Source: Asparagopsis taxiformis
Taxonomy: Eukaryota; Rhodophyta; Florideophyceae; Bonnemaisoniales; Bonnemaisoniaceae
Assembly: GCA_030407315.1 (NCBI GenBank)
Contig: JALQPE010000468.1
Span: forward strand, 1 to 64,000
DNA length: 64,000 nt
Direction of reading: 5' to 3'
Within the stretch, counting starts at the first letter, position 1, and each line of letters begins with the position of its first letter. Shown one piece after another: positions 53,671-63,975 of the stretch. The notes under the pieces are model-generated. The model searched no databases. It saw only the letters and a list, made by a program, of their open reading frames with translations, and was not told the DNA's origin. A program made the translations under genes and the position numbers.

Positions 53671-55605
53671 TCACTTTGCCACAGAGCGTTTGGCCTTCGA
53701 TGCGACTATTGCGTCATACTCCGCAACAATTAATGTAGGTAGATCTGCCTCACTGACCCATTCTGCTCCATTGGCATAGGTGTGTTTCACCTTGAACCAC
53801 CGTTTGCCATCCTTGATCTTCTCTTCAATTATACTTTTGATAATTCTTCGACTGTCTGGGAAGACCCCATCGATTGGGTCCCCAGTCTCACATATGTCCT
53901 CATCATACTTCTGAAGTCTATTGACATGTACTCGAGCGACATCCAGTCCAACTTCAGACTTGACAATGTATGAAACATTAGTTAACACCTCCTGCACTTT
54001 ATACGGCCCCATCCATGGTGTACGTAGCTTTCTCCCCTTCTCCATGTGGTGGCGAGGATTAAACACCATAACTCGATCACCCTTTTCAAACTCCACTGCA
54101 TTTGCTAGCTTATTGTACTGCTTAGCTGCATCTGTACGTGCCTTGCTCCCACTCTGTAGTAATTGCCAATGTAACTCTGCAAGCCTCCTTGCTAACGCCT
54201 CGTTACTTTCTGGTTCTTGGTCGATGGCCATTCGCCTACCTGCTTCAGCATCAAAATCAAATGCATCCACTCCGAAAACAGCCTTGTATGGAGTCATTCC
54301 CGTGACACTGTTCACAGCTGTATTATACCTGAAACATGCCATTGGCAAATGTTGCACCCAATCGTCTTCCTCTATTGACACATATGCACGAATGTCCTTC
54401 ATCAGAGTACGGTTAAATCTCTCGATAAAACCATCAGTTTGTGGGTGATAGGGACTGGTGAATATCTTCTTTGCCCCGACACATGTACAAAAATGTTGCA
54501 CCATCTCGCTCATAAATGTCTTTCCCCTGTCACTTAGAAGCTTTTCTGGAGGCCCAAACCTCAATATCCACTCATCGAGCAACACCTGAGAAATAGTCTC
54601 TGCCCGCTCATCCTTCACTGCAGAAGCCCACACAAACCTCGTGAATAAGTCTCCCATTACAACAGCTTTTGATGTACTTCTCCTATTGGATGTCGATACA
54701 TCCAATACATCAACTGCAACGACTTGGAATCGTCTCAACGGATGCCATTTCTTCATATTGCCCTGCACACCTGGCTTCCTCAGTCTATGCAGTGAACAGT
54801 TAATGCATTTTCTTACCCGTTCCGACACATCCTTTCTCCAACCTTTCCACCAAAACCTCCTTTCCACCCATTGAATTGTTTTCCATACACCTTGATGACC
54901 ATTAGGCCTTGCACCATGTGCGTAATCAAGCACTTGCTGAATAAGTAGTTTTGGAACTATAATACGCATACTAGAACCCTCAGTAATACACAATAGTCCA
55001 TCCTCATCCAGTACGTGATTGCTTCTTTCCGTAATTACCCTTTCCAAGTCTTCAAACTCAGTTCGCTGGCCTTCTCTGATTTTCTCCACTGTCGGTAATG
55101 ACCTCTCCCACTCAGTCATCATCATGATGAGCTCATTGCATCTTGGACAGCGTGTATTCGTTACTGAATCACGACTCAGCGTATCTGCAACTGCCATTGA
55201 CTGGACCGGAGCATACTCTACCACGAAATCATAGTCCTGCACCTCAATCATCCACCTTGCCAGTCTTCCTTTAGGCTCCCTTAATGACATGAGCCACTTC
55301 AAGGCTTGATGGTCCGATTTCACCGTAAACTGCATGCTTCCATGAAGATAATGCCTCCATTTTTTAAGTGCATGTACTACTGCCAGACACTCTTTCTCGG
55401 TTACAGTATACCTTTGCTCCGCTCCCTTCAACTTTCGAGATGTAAAGGCAATTGGCCTCCACTCATCCTTATTAGACTCCTGTAATAGAACCCAACCAAT
55501 ACCATAATCACTCGCGTCGGTCATCACCACCTTTTGTTTCTTACAGTCCGGTGATGCAAGTTCATTTGGGTCACACAAACCTTCTTTAAGATCTTCCCAT
55601 GCATT
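53671..55605 (-). CDS. pol: Gypsy 3 Pol: RNase H, integrase, chromo-like tail (5' truncated)
   Basis: The open frame runs from the element 3 junction (NAWEDLKEGL) to a stop at 53671, about 644 codons. RNase H contains VVMTDASDYGIGW, YTVTEKECLAV and VKSDHQALKW. The integrase zinc domain is GARPNGHQG...CINCSLHR. The DDE core is VVAVDVLDV, LSDRGKTFM and FIERFNRTL. A chromo-like end follows (IIEEKIKDGKRWFKVKHTY). Reading is uninterrupted, so this copy was probably intact until DNA element 3 entered it just upstream of RNase H. Confidence 0.9.
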   Translation of the reverse strand, partial: NAWEDLKEGLCDPNELASPDCKKQKVVMTDASDYGIGWVLLQESNKDEWRPIAFTSRKLKGAEQRYTVTEKECLAVVHALKKWRHYLHGSMQFTVKSDHQALKWLMSLREPKGRLARWMIEVQDYDFVVEYAPVQSMAVADTLSRDSVTNTRCPRCNELIMMMTEWERSLPTVEKIREGQRTEFEDLERVITERSNHVLDEDGLLCITEGSSMRIIVPKLLIQQVLDYAHGARPNGHQGVWKTIQWVERRFWWKGWRKDVSERVRKCINCSLHRLRKPGVQGNMKKWHPLRRFQVVAVDVLDVSTSNRRSTSKAVVMGDLFTRFVWASAVKDERAETISQVLLDEWILRFGPPEKLLSDRGKTFMSEMVQHFCTCVGAKKIFTSPYHPQTDGFIERFNRTLMKDIRAYVSIEEDDWVQHLPMACFRYNTAVNSVTGMTPYKAVFGVDAFDFDAEAGRRMAIDQEPESNEALARRLAELHWQLLQSGSKARTDAAKQYNKLANAVEFEKGDRVMVFNPRHHMEKGRKLRTPWMGPYKVQEVLTNVSYIVKSEVGLDVARVHVNRLQKYDEDICETGDPIDGVFPDSRRIIKSIIEEKIKDGKRWFKVKHTYANGAEWVSEADLPTLIVAEYDAIVASKAKRSVAK

Positions 55606-57215
55606 CGTCTGTGTTCTCGGAAATGGACGCGGACGTCCACAACCTCTAGTACACCTAGTATTACTAGGCGGACGTCCATGTTCTCCAGTATTTTTGGATG
55701 TCCGCCTAGAGCCGGACGTCCATGTGGTCTAGTACGTCTAGTATTACTAGGGCGACATTCATTGTTTCTAGTACCACGGATGTCCCCCTCGGGATGGACT
55801 TCCGCCATGTCTAGGTCCACCTAGGACGGGCGCCGGTTCAGAAATTCAAAAATTTGGAGCCCAGAAATTTCTGCCGCCGTGCTCGACATGGATGTCCGCA
55901 TCCATCACGGCGACCACTCTATTTTTCCTTGTCGGTCGACTCCAATTTCGTCTTTAATTTTATCCTCTCGCTCACACCCCCTTCCAGTTGGTGCCCACCT
56001 CCCCCGTACTGTACCTCAAACACCCCCAATACCACTCTAGCACGCATTTTCAGCTACCTATCCCCGTTTCCACGGTGCACACCTCCATTCCATACCTACT
56101 TTTCTGCTCTACCGTACAGATTTCGTATAACCAGTCCTCATACTACCTCAGAATAGGGAAAAACACCCCCTATATCCTCGACCATGCTCTCCCCCATCAC
56201 CTTTGCAACGTATTGTTCTTCAATACCCTCTCTCCTCTACCTTCAACCCCTCTCCTCCGCCCTCTCCACAAACTTCCCCTGCAGCTTACTCTTCGAAAAC
56301 CTCTCACTCCCCATCCTGTACCCAACCTGCTCCACCCCTCCCTCCCTCAGCTGCTCCATGCCCCCCACGCCATCCACATCTTCGATACCGTATACAGCAC
56401 CACCACCGGCCCACGCTCCCGCTCCCCCGCCGTCTCCCCAGAAACCCCCCCGCTCTGAACCACATATGAACCCCCCACTTCGCACCCATCCTCTCACTCC
56501 CCTCCCTCCCCAAATACAATAACCCCCTTCTTCTCCATCACATCCCCACTCACCATAGCCAGAACAGACGCCACCCCCCTTCCCGCCTCTTTTTCCTCAC
56601 TTTCCTAAAAACCCCTTCCTCTCGGCGCCTTCAACCGCACCCTCCTACGGCCCCACCTAAACACCTCCTCCACTCTCACTACCCCAACACCCCGCAGCGT
56701 CTCCCCCATCCCCATAATATGCTCGTCGGCACTCCTCTCCGAATCACACTCCAATCTAAACCCGCACTCCGTACATTTCCACCTCCCCCTGTACCATCCA
56801 TAGATTCCATCCCCCCACAGAACACATCCTCATACCACAGAAGAATTTTCTTCCTCTCATACCTCATCCTTAAAACCTCCATCTGCTCCATGTAAATTTC
56901 GATGTAAATATTTTCTCCACTATGCAATCTCAAACATGTACGAGCCTATGACTTTCCGCTTTGTCAACCCTGAATATTGGTACTCATGTATTCATAAAAT
57001 AGGGCCACCCACATCCCTATCCCGTTCTGCAAGCTTTACAAACCACCAGACGCATACTCCACAACTATACAACAAACACTACTCGCTATTTCAGACGACG
57101 CGGTACACAAGTAGCGTAGTCTCAACCTTCCGTGCAGCCTTCCCTGATGCGTACAAGTGCGAAACACGTCTAGACTACTACTACTACTACGATATAGTAT
57201 ATCAGAAGTGACTGC
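55606..57215. repeat. B-type arm of element 3
   Basis: Inverted copy of about 42200-43754, including the terminal GGACGTCC motifs and the GA/CT-rich stretch. It differs by a small TAC expansion (about 57175-57190) and by indels that break the conserved small ORF. Confidence 0.88.
56679..56933 (-). pseudogene. Broken copy of the B-arm zinc-finger-like ORF
   Basis: The first ~40 residues match the ORF at 42451 (IYIEIYMEQMEVLRMRYERK), then indels after VFCGG move it out of frame before the cysteine motif. Confidence 0.6.
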
Positions 57216-58140
57216 GGGAATTTTCGGCACAGGAGATGCTGGGTCACCAAATTGATTTTTCGGAAATTTTAGAATTTCTGGGCTGGCCAGCAGTGCAATC
57301 GAGCTGGACATCCACCGGACGTCCATTTCAGGTTGGTCGTGAGAGAGTGGGGCGGGACCATGATGAAACAAGGACCAAGACCTGTCCCTGGCGTATTGAG
57401 CCTGAAATCGACCCGTCGTGAGACGCGATTTTGGCTTACAGTTGGTGCTTATAGAAGCCAGTGATAGCCCCGATCGGGGCGGCGGCTCCGGTTCCTGGGG
57501 CCGTTGTGGCCAAACTAGACACCCTGATTTGAATTAAAATTTGGGCTATTCTCAAAAACATGCACATGTGAACATGTTTTTGAGATGGGGGTGTGCCGTA
57601 CGGCACAATCGACCCGCCCAAATCGATGTTTTTGCAATATTTTTTTGTGCCCGAAATTTTAGAATTTCTGGGCTGGCCAGCAGTGCAATCGAGCTGGACA
57701 TCCACCGGACGTCCATTTCAGGTTGGTCGTGAGAGAGTGAGGCGGGACCATGATGGAACAAGGACCAAGACCTGTCCCTGACGTGTTGAGCCTGAAATCG
57801 ACCCGTCGTTAGGCGCCTTTTAGCCTCACAGTTAGTGCTTACAGAAGCCAGTGATGACCCCACTCGGGGCGGCGGCCGGTGCCTGGGGCCGTTGTGGCCA
57901 AATTAGACACCTTGATTAGAATTAAAATTTGGGCTATTCTCAAAAACATGCACATGTGAACATGTTTTTGAGATGGGGGTGTGCCGTACGGCACAATCGA
58001 CCGCCCAAATCGATGTTTTTTGCAATGTTTTTTTGTGCCCGAAATTGTAGAATTTCTGGGCTGGCCAGCAATGCATCTGAGCTGGACATCCACCGGACGT
58101 CCATTTCAGGTTGATCGTGTATCGTGCACGTCCACACATT
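57216..58140. repeat. Direct array of hairpin-plus-palindrome units, element 3 left
   Basis: Hairpins at 57551-57584 and 57939-57972, with palindrome GTGCCGTACGGCAC at 57593-57606 and 57981-57994. Unit length is 388 bp, shorter than the 500 bp of element 2. Three GGACGTCC sites follow GAAATTTTAGAATTTC-like boxes. Confidence 0.9.
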
Positions 58141-58482
58141 ACCGGAAGCAAGTAGGCGATGAAGCACGTACAAACCCAATTGTTCTGCTATTTCTACCAT
58201 AGACCATCGAGTCTAGAGATGTGAGGGAATCGTCCTGGAAATCATGCTCCAACCCACGAGGGAATGGACAATCTAGTGTGAAAGCATGGAACGGAAGTAC
58301 ATTATACTACGTTCATAGATTGAAAGTGATGAAGGAGATGATTATATTCTCGATAATTGTTTACCAAAGTAGTAGTTGTTAAGCTATCTAGCCGTCGGAA
58401 AATTGTTCTTCGTCTTCGTCCTCATCATATTCAGGATCTCCCGGCAGAATAGGCGTTATCGGCAACCGTGGAGTTGATCTGC
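58141..58482. other. Spacer downstream of the large element 3 gene
   Basis: No ORF or repeat recognised. It contains the 3' flank of the minus-strand gene. Confidence 0.4.
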
Positions 58483-61400
58483 TCAAGATGAATTCTTCAC
58501 CCGTGTGAGGGTTCTCTTCTTGGGAGCTTCTGTCGTCTTCATCCGCATGATTCCGAGCTGCCCTGTCTTCGGCCTACGATCTTTCTTGACCGGGATGGGA
58601 ACAACTGTCTTGTGGCGAACATTGACAGGTGCCGGTTGACTTTTCCTGGCAGACCGGCGCGGAGCATTGGCGATTACTTCTTCTTCGAATCCCAACCGCC
58701 TGATGAAACCACACGAAACATTGTCGGGAATCGGATACGACGCATTCCTGAAATACGTGTGATACCTCGTTGTCGTGTGTGACACAACTCTGTCGACATG
58801 CCCTGCCCCGGCATGTTGTACATGGCCGTGACCGATGAAGACTGAACGTGGCGGAACGATTAACTTCTTCAGCTTCATCGTCTTGGCGTACATATCTAAT
58901 TCCAGCGCTTTGGAAAAGACGTACTTGTGGGACCCTAGACACACCCAAATAGGGAATGGGTCATCTCCGTTGGCAATAACAAAGTAACCCGGAAGTTGAT
59001 CTTTGCGGTCGCGAGGAGGAACAGGGAAATCATTGTGTGGGACCTGCCGAGGACACCCCTTTCCCGTTATCAAAAACCGTCCCCCAGATGCCGGCATGAC
59101 AAGTTTTTCTCCCGGTAAACCGCACTCCTCCAGCCCTATCAGCCGGACAAGGATTCCCAACCACACATCCAGCAGGGCTCGCCGCGTCACAAACTTGAAC
59201 CGGTCGATATGCGTCTCATCGTTCTCGGCATAGTCAACCAGGCAGTGGCGCGTAGACGTGAAGCGAGCCCTCCCCTCATTCCGGTTCTTCTCATCTGTTT
59301 CATCGTCCCCAGTATTGACAATGGGACTCCACAGCTGCCGGTTCCCAGGGTCCTTGTGCACCTCCTCACCCTCCCATGTTCCCAAGAAGTACCGAAACAA
59401 TTCCTGGTTAGGAATTTCTTCCATGAGACCCAAGTCAAATGGGAACTTGTCCGACGCATCGAGGTAGCTTACATCCGCGAAATTGTGCATCACCGTATAC
59501 CCTCGCTCGTTGATTTCCGTTCGGCAATTGTGGAAGTACGCCATACCAGTGCCGGCCTCATACGAATCCTTCCAGCTTGTAGACATTCGCGCAACCTGAG
59601 CGAAGTCCAGCCTCGAGGGTAGAAACGTCGATGTAGGCTCACACATCGCCTTGGCAGCCATCTTCCACGCTGCGAAAAACATCGGATAGATGGTCTCGAT
59701 CTCGAAAACAAGATGACGAGCCCGATGTTGTTCCGGAATATGCAGCCCCTCAAACACAGGGTCCATCGCCACTTGCTTCAAATACCTCACCTCTCTGCCC
59801 TCCTCATCGATTTCCACACTCTCCAATAACAACCTGAGCTCAATCGGGGGCAGACAGCCAACCCTCACCGATGCGATGACGTCCGCGGGACGCTGCGCCA
59901 GATGATGCCCTTCGGCTCGGTCTTTGACTTCGAAATCGTCAGGAAGAGATGGCATACGGTCGTCGAACAGGAGGTCGTGTTCAGATGGAGAGTCACGAAC
60001 GATGTAACCGTCTTCATCGACTTCCACTCCTTCCGGAACAGTGAATGTAATTGTCACTTCGCGGACCCCCTTGCTTTCGACTTGGCCCTCGTCTGCACCC
60101 TGTTTGTCTTCCTCGTCCGAAGCGGTATGGACAGATTCTTGGTTGGAGGGAGTCGCACCAGCACGTTGGTTATCTTGGGGGACAATCTCAACGGCAGAAT
60201 CGGGGGAACGGGCGGAGTCTTCGTCACCCTCATCACCGGAAACAGTGGCTTGTTGTTGATCGGTGGGTTTATCAACAACGGCCTGCTCTTCTTCCCCGGC
60301 GGATTGTTGTACCACAACCGGCTCTTCTTCCTCGAGGCGTGTGCTCCCCGTCGAGCGAAGTCGCTGTGAACGGCGGCGGATGCCATGCGAAGCAGGCTCA
60401 TGTTCGACATTCCGCTGCTTCTTGTGAGTGAGTCTCACATTGGCAGCAGAAGGGCGGCGTTTGCGTCGAGCCTTAGTCTTCTTCTTCAATGTCGGATTGA
60501 AAAACTCTTTCAAGTTCGTTTCCAAATCCTGTAAACGCGTGGTTCTCCGTCGCATTCGAACCTCACTGCTCCGGTCGTCCCCTCTATACATTGCAATGGC
60601 ATTGGTGAGATGCCATTGCAACTCCTTCGGCTGCTTAACCGACCCAATTGCCATCTCTGTGCTCAGAAATGACTTGCGCATAATACTCTTTGGGCGCCCA
60701 TACGCAGCGTACAGAGAATTTGCTATTGCAGTCACGCGACGGACGTATGTATAGAAGTCGTTCACGTCAAAGCGTCCATCCGGACGTCCACCATGAGCAG
60801 GGTTCAAGTACTCCGAAAGACCACGCAAGACGAAGACAAAGTTTTCTTCCAGCAACTCGCGCACTATCTTGTGGTCCAGGTGCGTTATCCCAATCTCGTT
60901 GCGGCGCTCGGAATTGTTCAGCTCACGCAACACTTCGTCGAGAACAGGATGCTTCAGCGTTGCTATAGCCAAACGCGTCCACCGCCGGGCCGTGTTCGTT
61001 GAATTCATCATCCCCATGAACTGCGCCTCGAACAATGTTCGGATGACATCAGACTCACGCAAGTCGCCAGCGTTTTCCACGTTATTTGCAACAGCAATCG
61101 TACGGATGAACTGCTGGATGGACGACAAGATTCGAACCAGGGAGCGCTCCGTCAGTTGCGTCCCAGTCGTATGGTTCGACTCTGCACTCTTGTGGATGAT
61201 CTCATGAGGCTGAAGATCACTGTTGTCCTTGCGGCGAAGGTAGTACACATCCAGAGGCTGAGTAACCCAGCGCAAGCGGTTTGCGTCCTGTGGCAGCTTG
61301 GTTCTGTGCATACGGGTGAGGCGCGTGAAGTCATCGGCAATGCTATGCATAGCATTGAGACGATGCAGTCCGTCGATCACGGTCACGTTCGCATTGGCAT

Positions 61401-62343
61401 GGAATTTGCCATTCTGGAACAGACGCGTGTCGGCGGACAGATGCGTGTTCTGCGACCTCAGCACCGTCACAGTGATACGCGAAGAGCTCACATACCCCAC
61501 AGCCAACATATTGTTGCGCAGGTCCTCCACGTGGTCTTCTTTCACATCCCGAAGGGTCACGGCCGGTTCCACTAGCTGCCTCACCAACACAGTCGCTCCT
61601 TCTCCGACGTAATCCGACGTCACAAACTTGGGCACCGTAATTTGCGTCCCCTGCTGCTCACGAATGCTTTCCGCCACCTCCGGTTCGTCGTCCACCTCGG
61701 TTACGTCCTGCGTAGTAGCTTCGGTGACGTTGGAGCGAGCAGGGTGCTTCGTGCCTCCACTGGAGGCTCTGGCAGAGCGAGCAGGGCGCTTCGTGCCTCC
61801 CGAAACCGGGACGGAGCGTGCTGGATGCTTCGTACCCCCCGAACCAGTGATTTCGCCTGCCGGACCGGTACTGGGCATCCGTCCCGAGCTGGCCTGGTTC
61901 GTCGCTGCGTTGAAGTTTGACGCTGCAGCAGGGGTACGAATGTCGCTAGGGCCATCCTCCGCAGCGGGGCGCATCATCCGAGTATCCCAAGGGTAAAACG
62001 CCGCGGCGTATGCTCCACCCATCGTCTCCGGCGGTCCCTCGGCGCCATCAAACATGTACGGGAACGGGAGGTCCTTGAACTTGTCCTTAGTCGCAATGTT
62101 GCGCACGACGATATAGTCCGCCTCGTCGGTTTCCGGCAGCTTGTGGTTGTGCAGCGTGCGCGGAAGGCCAACATCGCCACCAGCAGTGCTCACCGAAGCC
62201 GTCCCAATATGCACAGCCGCACCGTCCACGTCCGCAAACAAGTCGACATCGACGCCGCGCTTGAGTCCGCGCGACTCCGCTGACGCGCTCACTTGATCGC
62301 CGCAAACCGTTGAAAACAAACTGCTGAAATGCGTATCCGCCAT
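58483..62343 (-). CDS. ParB-like domain plus 2-oxoglutarate/Fe(II) dioxygenase-like fusion protein
   Basis: 1286 codons, uninterrupted. The ATG at 62343 is the first true Met; an upstream GTG at 62487 is less likely. Residues about 235-400 look ParB-like, with IDGLHRL at 323-329. Residues 169-204 hold three GGTK[HR]PARS repeats. A basic nuclear-signal-like run (KKKTKARRKRR) lies at 620-630, followed by an acidic, Gln-rich linker. The C-terminal part has the features of a 2OG-Fe(II) dioxygenase: HND at 1103-1105, GSH at 1137-1139, HAGAG starting at the second metal histidine (about 1177) and RYH at 1193-1195. The gene is flanked on both sides by the element's own repeat units. Oxidation of a base or protein is a hypothesis. 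Domain calls are by motif only. Confidence 0.7.
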   Translation of the reverse strand: MADTHFSSLFSTVCGDQVSASAESRGLKRGVDVDLFADVDGAAVHIGTASVSTAGGDVGLPRTLHNHKLPETDEADYIVVRNIATKDKFKDLPFPYMFDGAEGPPETMGGAYAAAFYPWDTRMMRPAAEDGPSDIRTPAAASNFNAATNQASSGRMPSTGPAGEITGSGGTKHPARSVPVSGGTKRPARSARASSGGTKHPARSNVTEATTQDVTEVDDEPEVAESIREQQGTQITVPKFVTSDYVGEGATVLVRQLVEPAVTLRDVKEDHVEDLRNNMLAVGYVSSSRITVTVLRSQNTHLSADTRLFQNGKFHANANVTVIDGLHRLNAMHSIADDFTRLTRMHRTKLPQDANRLRWVTQPLDVYYLRRKDNSDLQPHEIIHKSAESNHTTGTQLTERSLVRILSSIQQFIRTIAVANNVENAGDLRESDVIRTLFEAQFMGMMNSTNTARRWTRLAIATLKHPVLDEVLRELNNSERRNEIGITHLDHKIVRELLEENFVFVLRGLSEYLNPAHGGRPDGRFDVNDFYTYVRRVTAIANSLYAAYGRPKSIMRKSFLSTEMAIGSVKQPKELQWHLTNAIAMYRGDDRSSEVRMRRRTTRLQDLETNLKEFFNPTLKKKTKARRKRRPSAANVRLTHKKQRNVEHEPASHGIRRRSQRLRSTGSTRLEEEEPVVVQQSAGEEEQAVVDKPTDQQQATVSGDEGDEDSARSPDSAVEIVPQDNQRAGATPSNQESVHTASDEEDKQGADEGQVESKGVREVTITFTVPEGVEVDEDGYIVRDSPSEHDLLFDDRMPSLPDDFEVKDRAEGHHLAQRPADVIASVRVGCLPPIELRLLLESVEIDEEGREVRYLKQVAMDPVFEGLHIPEQHRARHLVFEIETIYPMFFAAWKMAAKAMCEPTSTFLPSRLDFAQVARMSTSWKDSYEAGTGMAYFHNCRTEINERGYTVMHNFADVSYLDASDKFPFDLGLMEEIPNQELFRYFLGTWEGEEVHKDPGNRQLWSPIVNTGDDETDEKNRNEGRARFTSTRHCLVDYAENDETHIDRFKFVTRRALLDVWLGILVRLIGLEECGLPGEKLVMPASGGRFLITGKGCPRQVPHNDFPVPPRDRKDQLPGYFVIANGDDPFPIWVCLGSHKYVFSKALELDMYAKTMKLKKLIVPPRSVFIGHGHVQHAGAGHVDRVVSHTTTRYHTYFRNASYPIPDNVSCGFIRRLGFEEEVIANAPRRSARKSQPAPVNVRHKTVVPIPVKKDRRPKTGQLGIMRMKTTEAPKKRTLTRVKNSS

Positions 62344-62640
62344 GGTTGTTGAGTTGGAAAGGAAAAGAGATGGTTGACGTTGACGTATTCGAGTGATGTG
62401 GATGGTATGTTTCACGTTGAAGAATTGTCGTGAACGCCAATCGCTGGAAATAATAACACAATACAACCGAAATTTTGTTAGGTACACACCTATCGTGACC
62501 GCTGGAATGCAAGACAGGCAATCGAGATGTGAGTGTCCGTTCGGAACGGGCCCGAGTCGGGCTCTCGAAACCTGACGAGGTGGCGTGAAGCAGGCAGTGT
62601 CCTTGATGTGTAATGTGTTAAAATTACAGCTGTCAAGCTA
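62344..62640. other. Upstream region of the element 3 gene
   Basis: No clear TATA box. The sequence leads into the second repeat array. Confidence 0.4.
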
Positions 62641-63240
62641 GGCGGCTTTTGGGGCGGCTGCGAGCACCCCTTTATCCGGGGAACACCCTGATTTGAGTTA
62701 AAATTTGGGCTATTCTCAAAAACATGCACATGTGAACATGTTTTTGAGATGGGGGTGTGCCGTACGGCACAATCGACCCGCCCAAATCGTTGATTTTTGC
62801 AAGATTTTTTGTGCCCGAAATTTTAGAATTTCTGGGCTGGCCAGCAGTGCAATCGAGCTGGACATCCACCGGACGTCCATTTCAGGTTGGTCGTGAGAGA
62901 GTGAGGCGGGACCATGATGGAACAAGGACCAAGACCTGTCCCTGACGTGTTGAGCCTGAAATCGACCCGTCGTTAGGCGCCATTTAGCCTCACAGTTAGT
63001 GCTTACAGAAGCCAGTGATGACCCCACTCGGGGCGGCGGCCGGTGCCTGGGGCCGTTGTGGCCAAATTAGACACCTTGATTTGAATTAAAATTTGGGCTA
63101 TTCTCAAAAACATGCACATGTGAACATGTTTTTGAGATGGGGGTGTGCCGTACGGCAGAATCGACCGCCCAAATCAAGGTTTTTTACAATATTTTTGCTG
63201 CCCGAAATTCTACAATTTCTGGGCTGGCCAGTAATGCATT
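62641..63240. repeat. Direct array of hairpin-plus-palindrome units, element 3 right
   Basis: Hairpins at 62715-62748 and 63103-63136, palindromes at 62757-62770 and 63145-63158 (the last with one change). Same 388-bp period and same orientation as the array at 57216-58140, so the gene lies between direct and not inverted arrays. Confidence 0.9.
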
Positions 63241-63779
63241 AGCTATCTGCTCTAAACCGATTCTAACAAGCAGAAAGAATCCTCTCCTTCATGACGATGC
63301 TCTCGAATTGAGTGCAATGCAACGGACTCCCTCCAGGAGAACGACAAAGCATCGTCTTTTGCAAGGCATTTCCGTACGAAAAATAATCGAAAAACATATT
63401 TGACTTTAACCTAACAGCTATCGCGAGCACCGTACTCAGCTATATTTCCTCTGTAATTTCCTTCCTCCAACCAATCAATAGCCGCTTGGTCACAGGCTTA
63501 AAAGCCTTCCACTATCTGTCCTATCCATCGAAGACCCTCGGAAGACCCTCGGAGGGTTCGATCCAGGCCTTCATCACCCATGATGGGTGTGCAACCCGAG
63601 AAATTGAAAATGGAACATATTGCGACAGGGACGAGATATCATTCAATGAAAGAGAAGTTCTCTTTCGTTTACTTTTTTTCTAACAAGATTCTAAACGTCT
63701 ACAAACCCTATGTCGTCCGTCCGTTTTCATCCCGGAGAGATGTGGGTGTGAGGTAAGACGCAGTGGTGATGTTGTGTTG
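63241..63779. other. Unique sequence beyond the repeat array
   Basis: Nothing recognised. A small palindrome CACCCATGATGGGTG occurs near 63577. Confidence 0.4.
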
Positions 63780-63785
63780 ATTCCC

Positions 63786-63975
63786 ACAGACGGAGGTGGA
63801 GGAGGTGGCTACGGAGGAAGCCTGGAGAACTTCTCCGGTACTGACATCTCACATGTTGAACATGTGAGATGTCAGTACCCATGGATGAGGAGAAAAACAT
63901 GTTGAGGTCCGGTTCGGATATTGTTGCCATTAACGGAGGCGGAGGAGGCGGCTACGGTGGAAGCCTGCAGAACAT
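63786..63975 (+). repeat. Duplicated glycine-rich segment with hairpin
   Basis: Two ~39-bp copies at about 63790 and 63935 encode GGGGGGYGGSL(E/Q)N. Between them, 63840-63876 forms a perfect inverted repeat with 18-bp arms and a 1-base spacer. Each copy reaches a stop soon after. The differences between copies are mostly at third codon positions, which hints at a former Gly-rich protein. Confidence 0.6.

Larger units (their letters stand above)
53319..55605 (-). mobile_element. Ty3/gypsy element 3, 3' part
   Basis: Minus-strand element. Its 3' LTR is at 53319-53649 and its pol runs from 55605 down to 53671. The upstream part (RT, protease, gag, 5' LTR) is displaced to the right by DNA element 3 and is not in the window. 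Left target bases GATGC (53314-53318). Confidence 0.88.
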
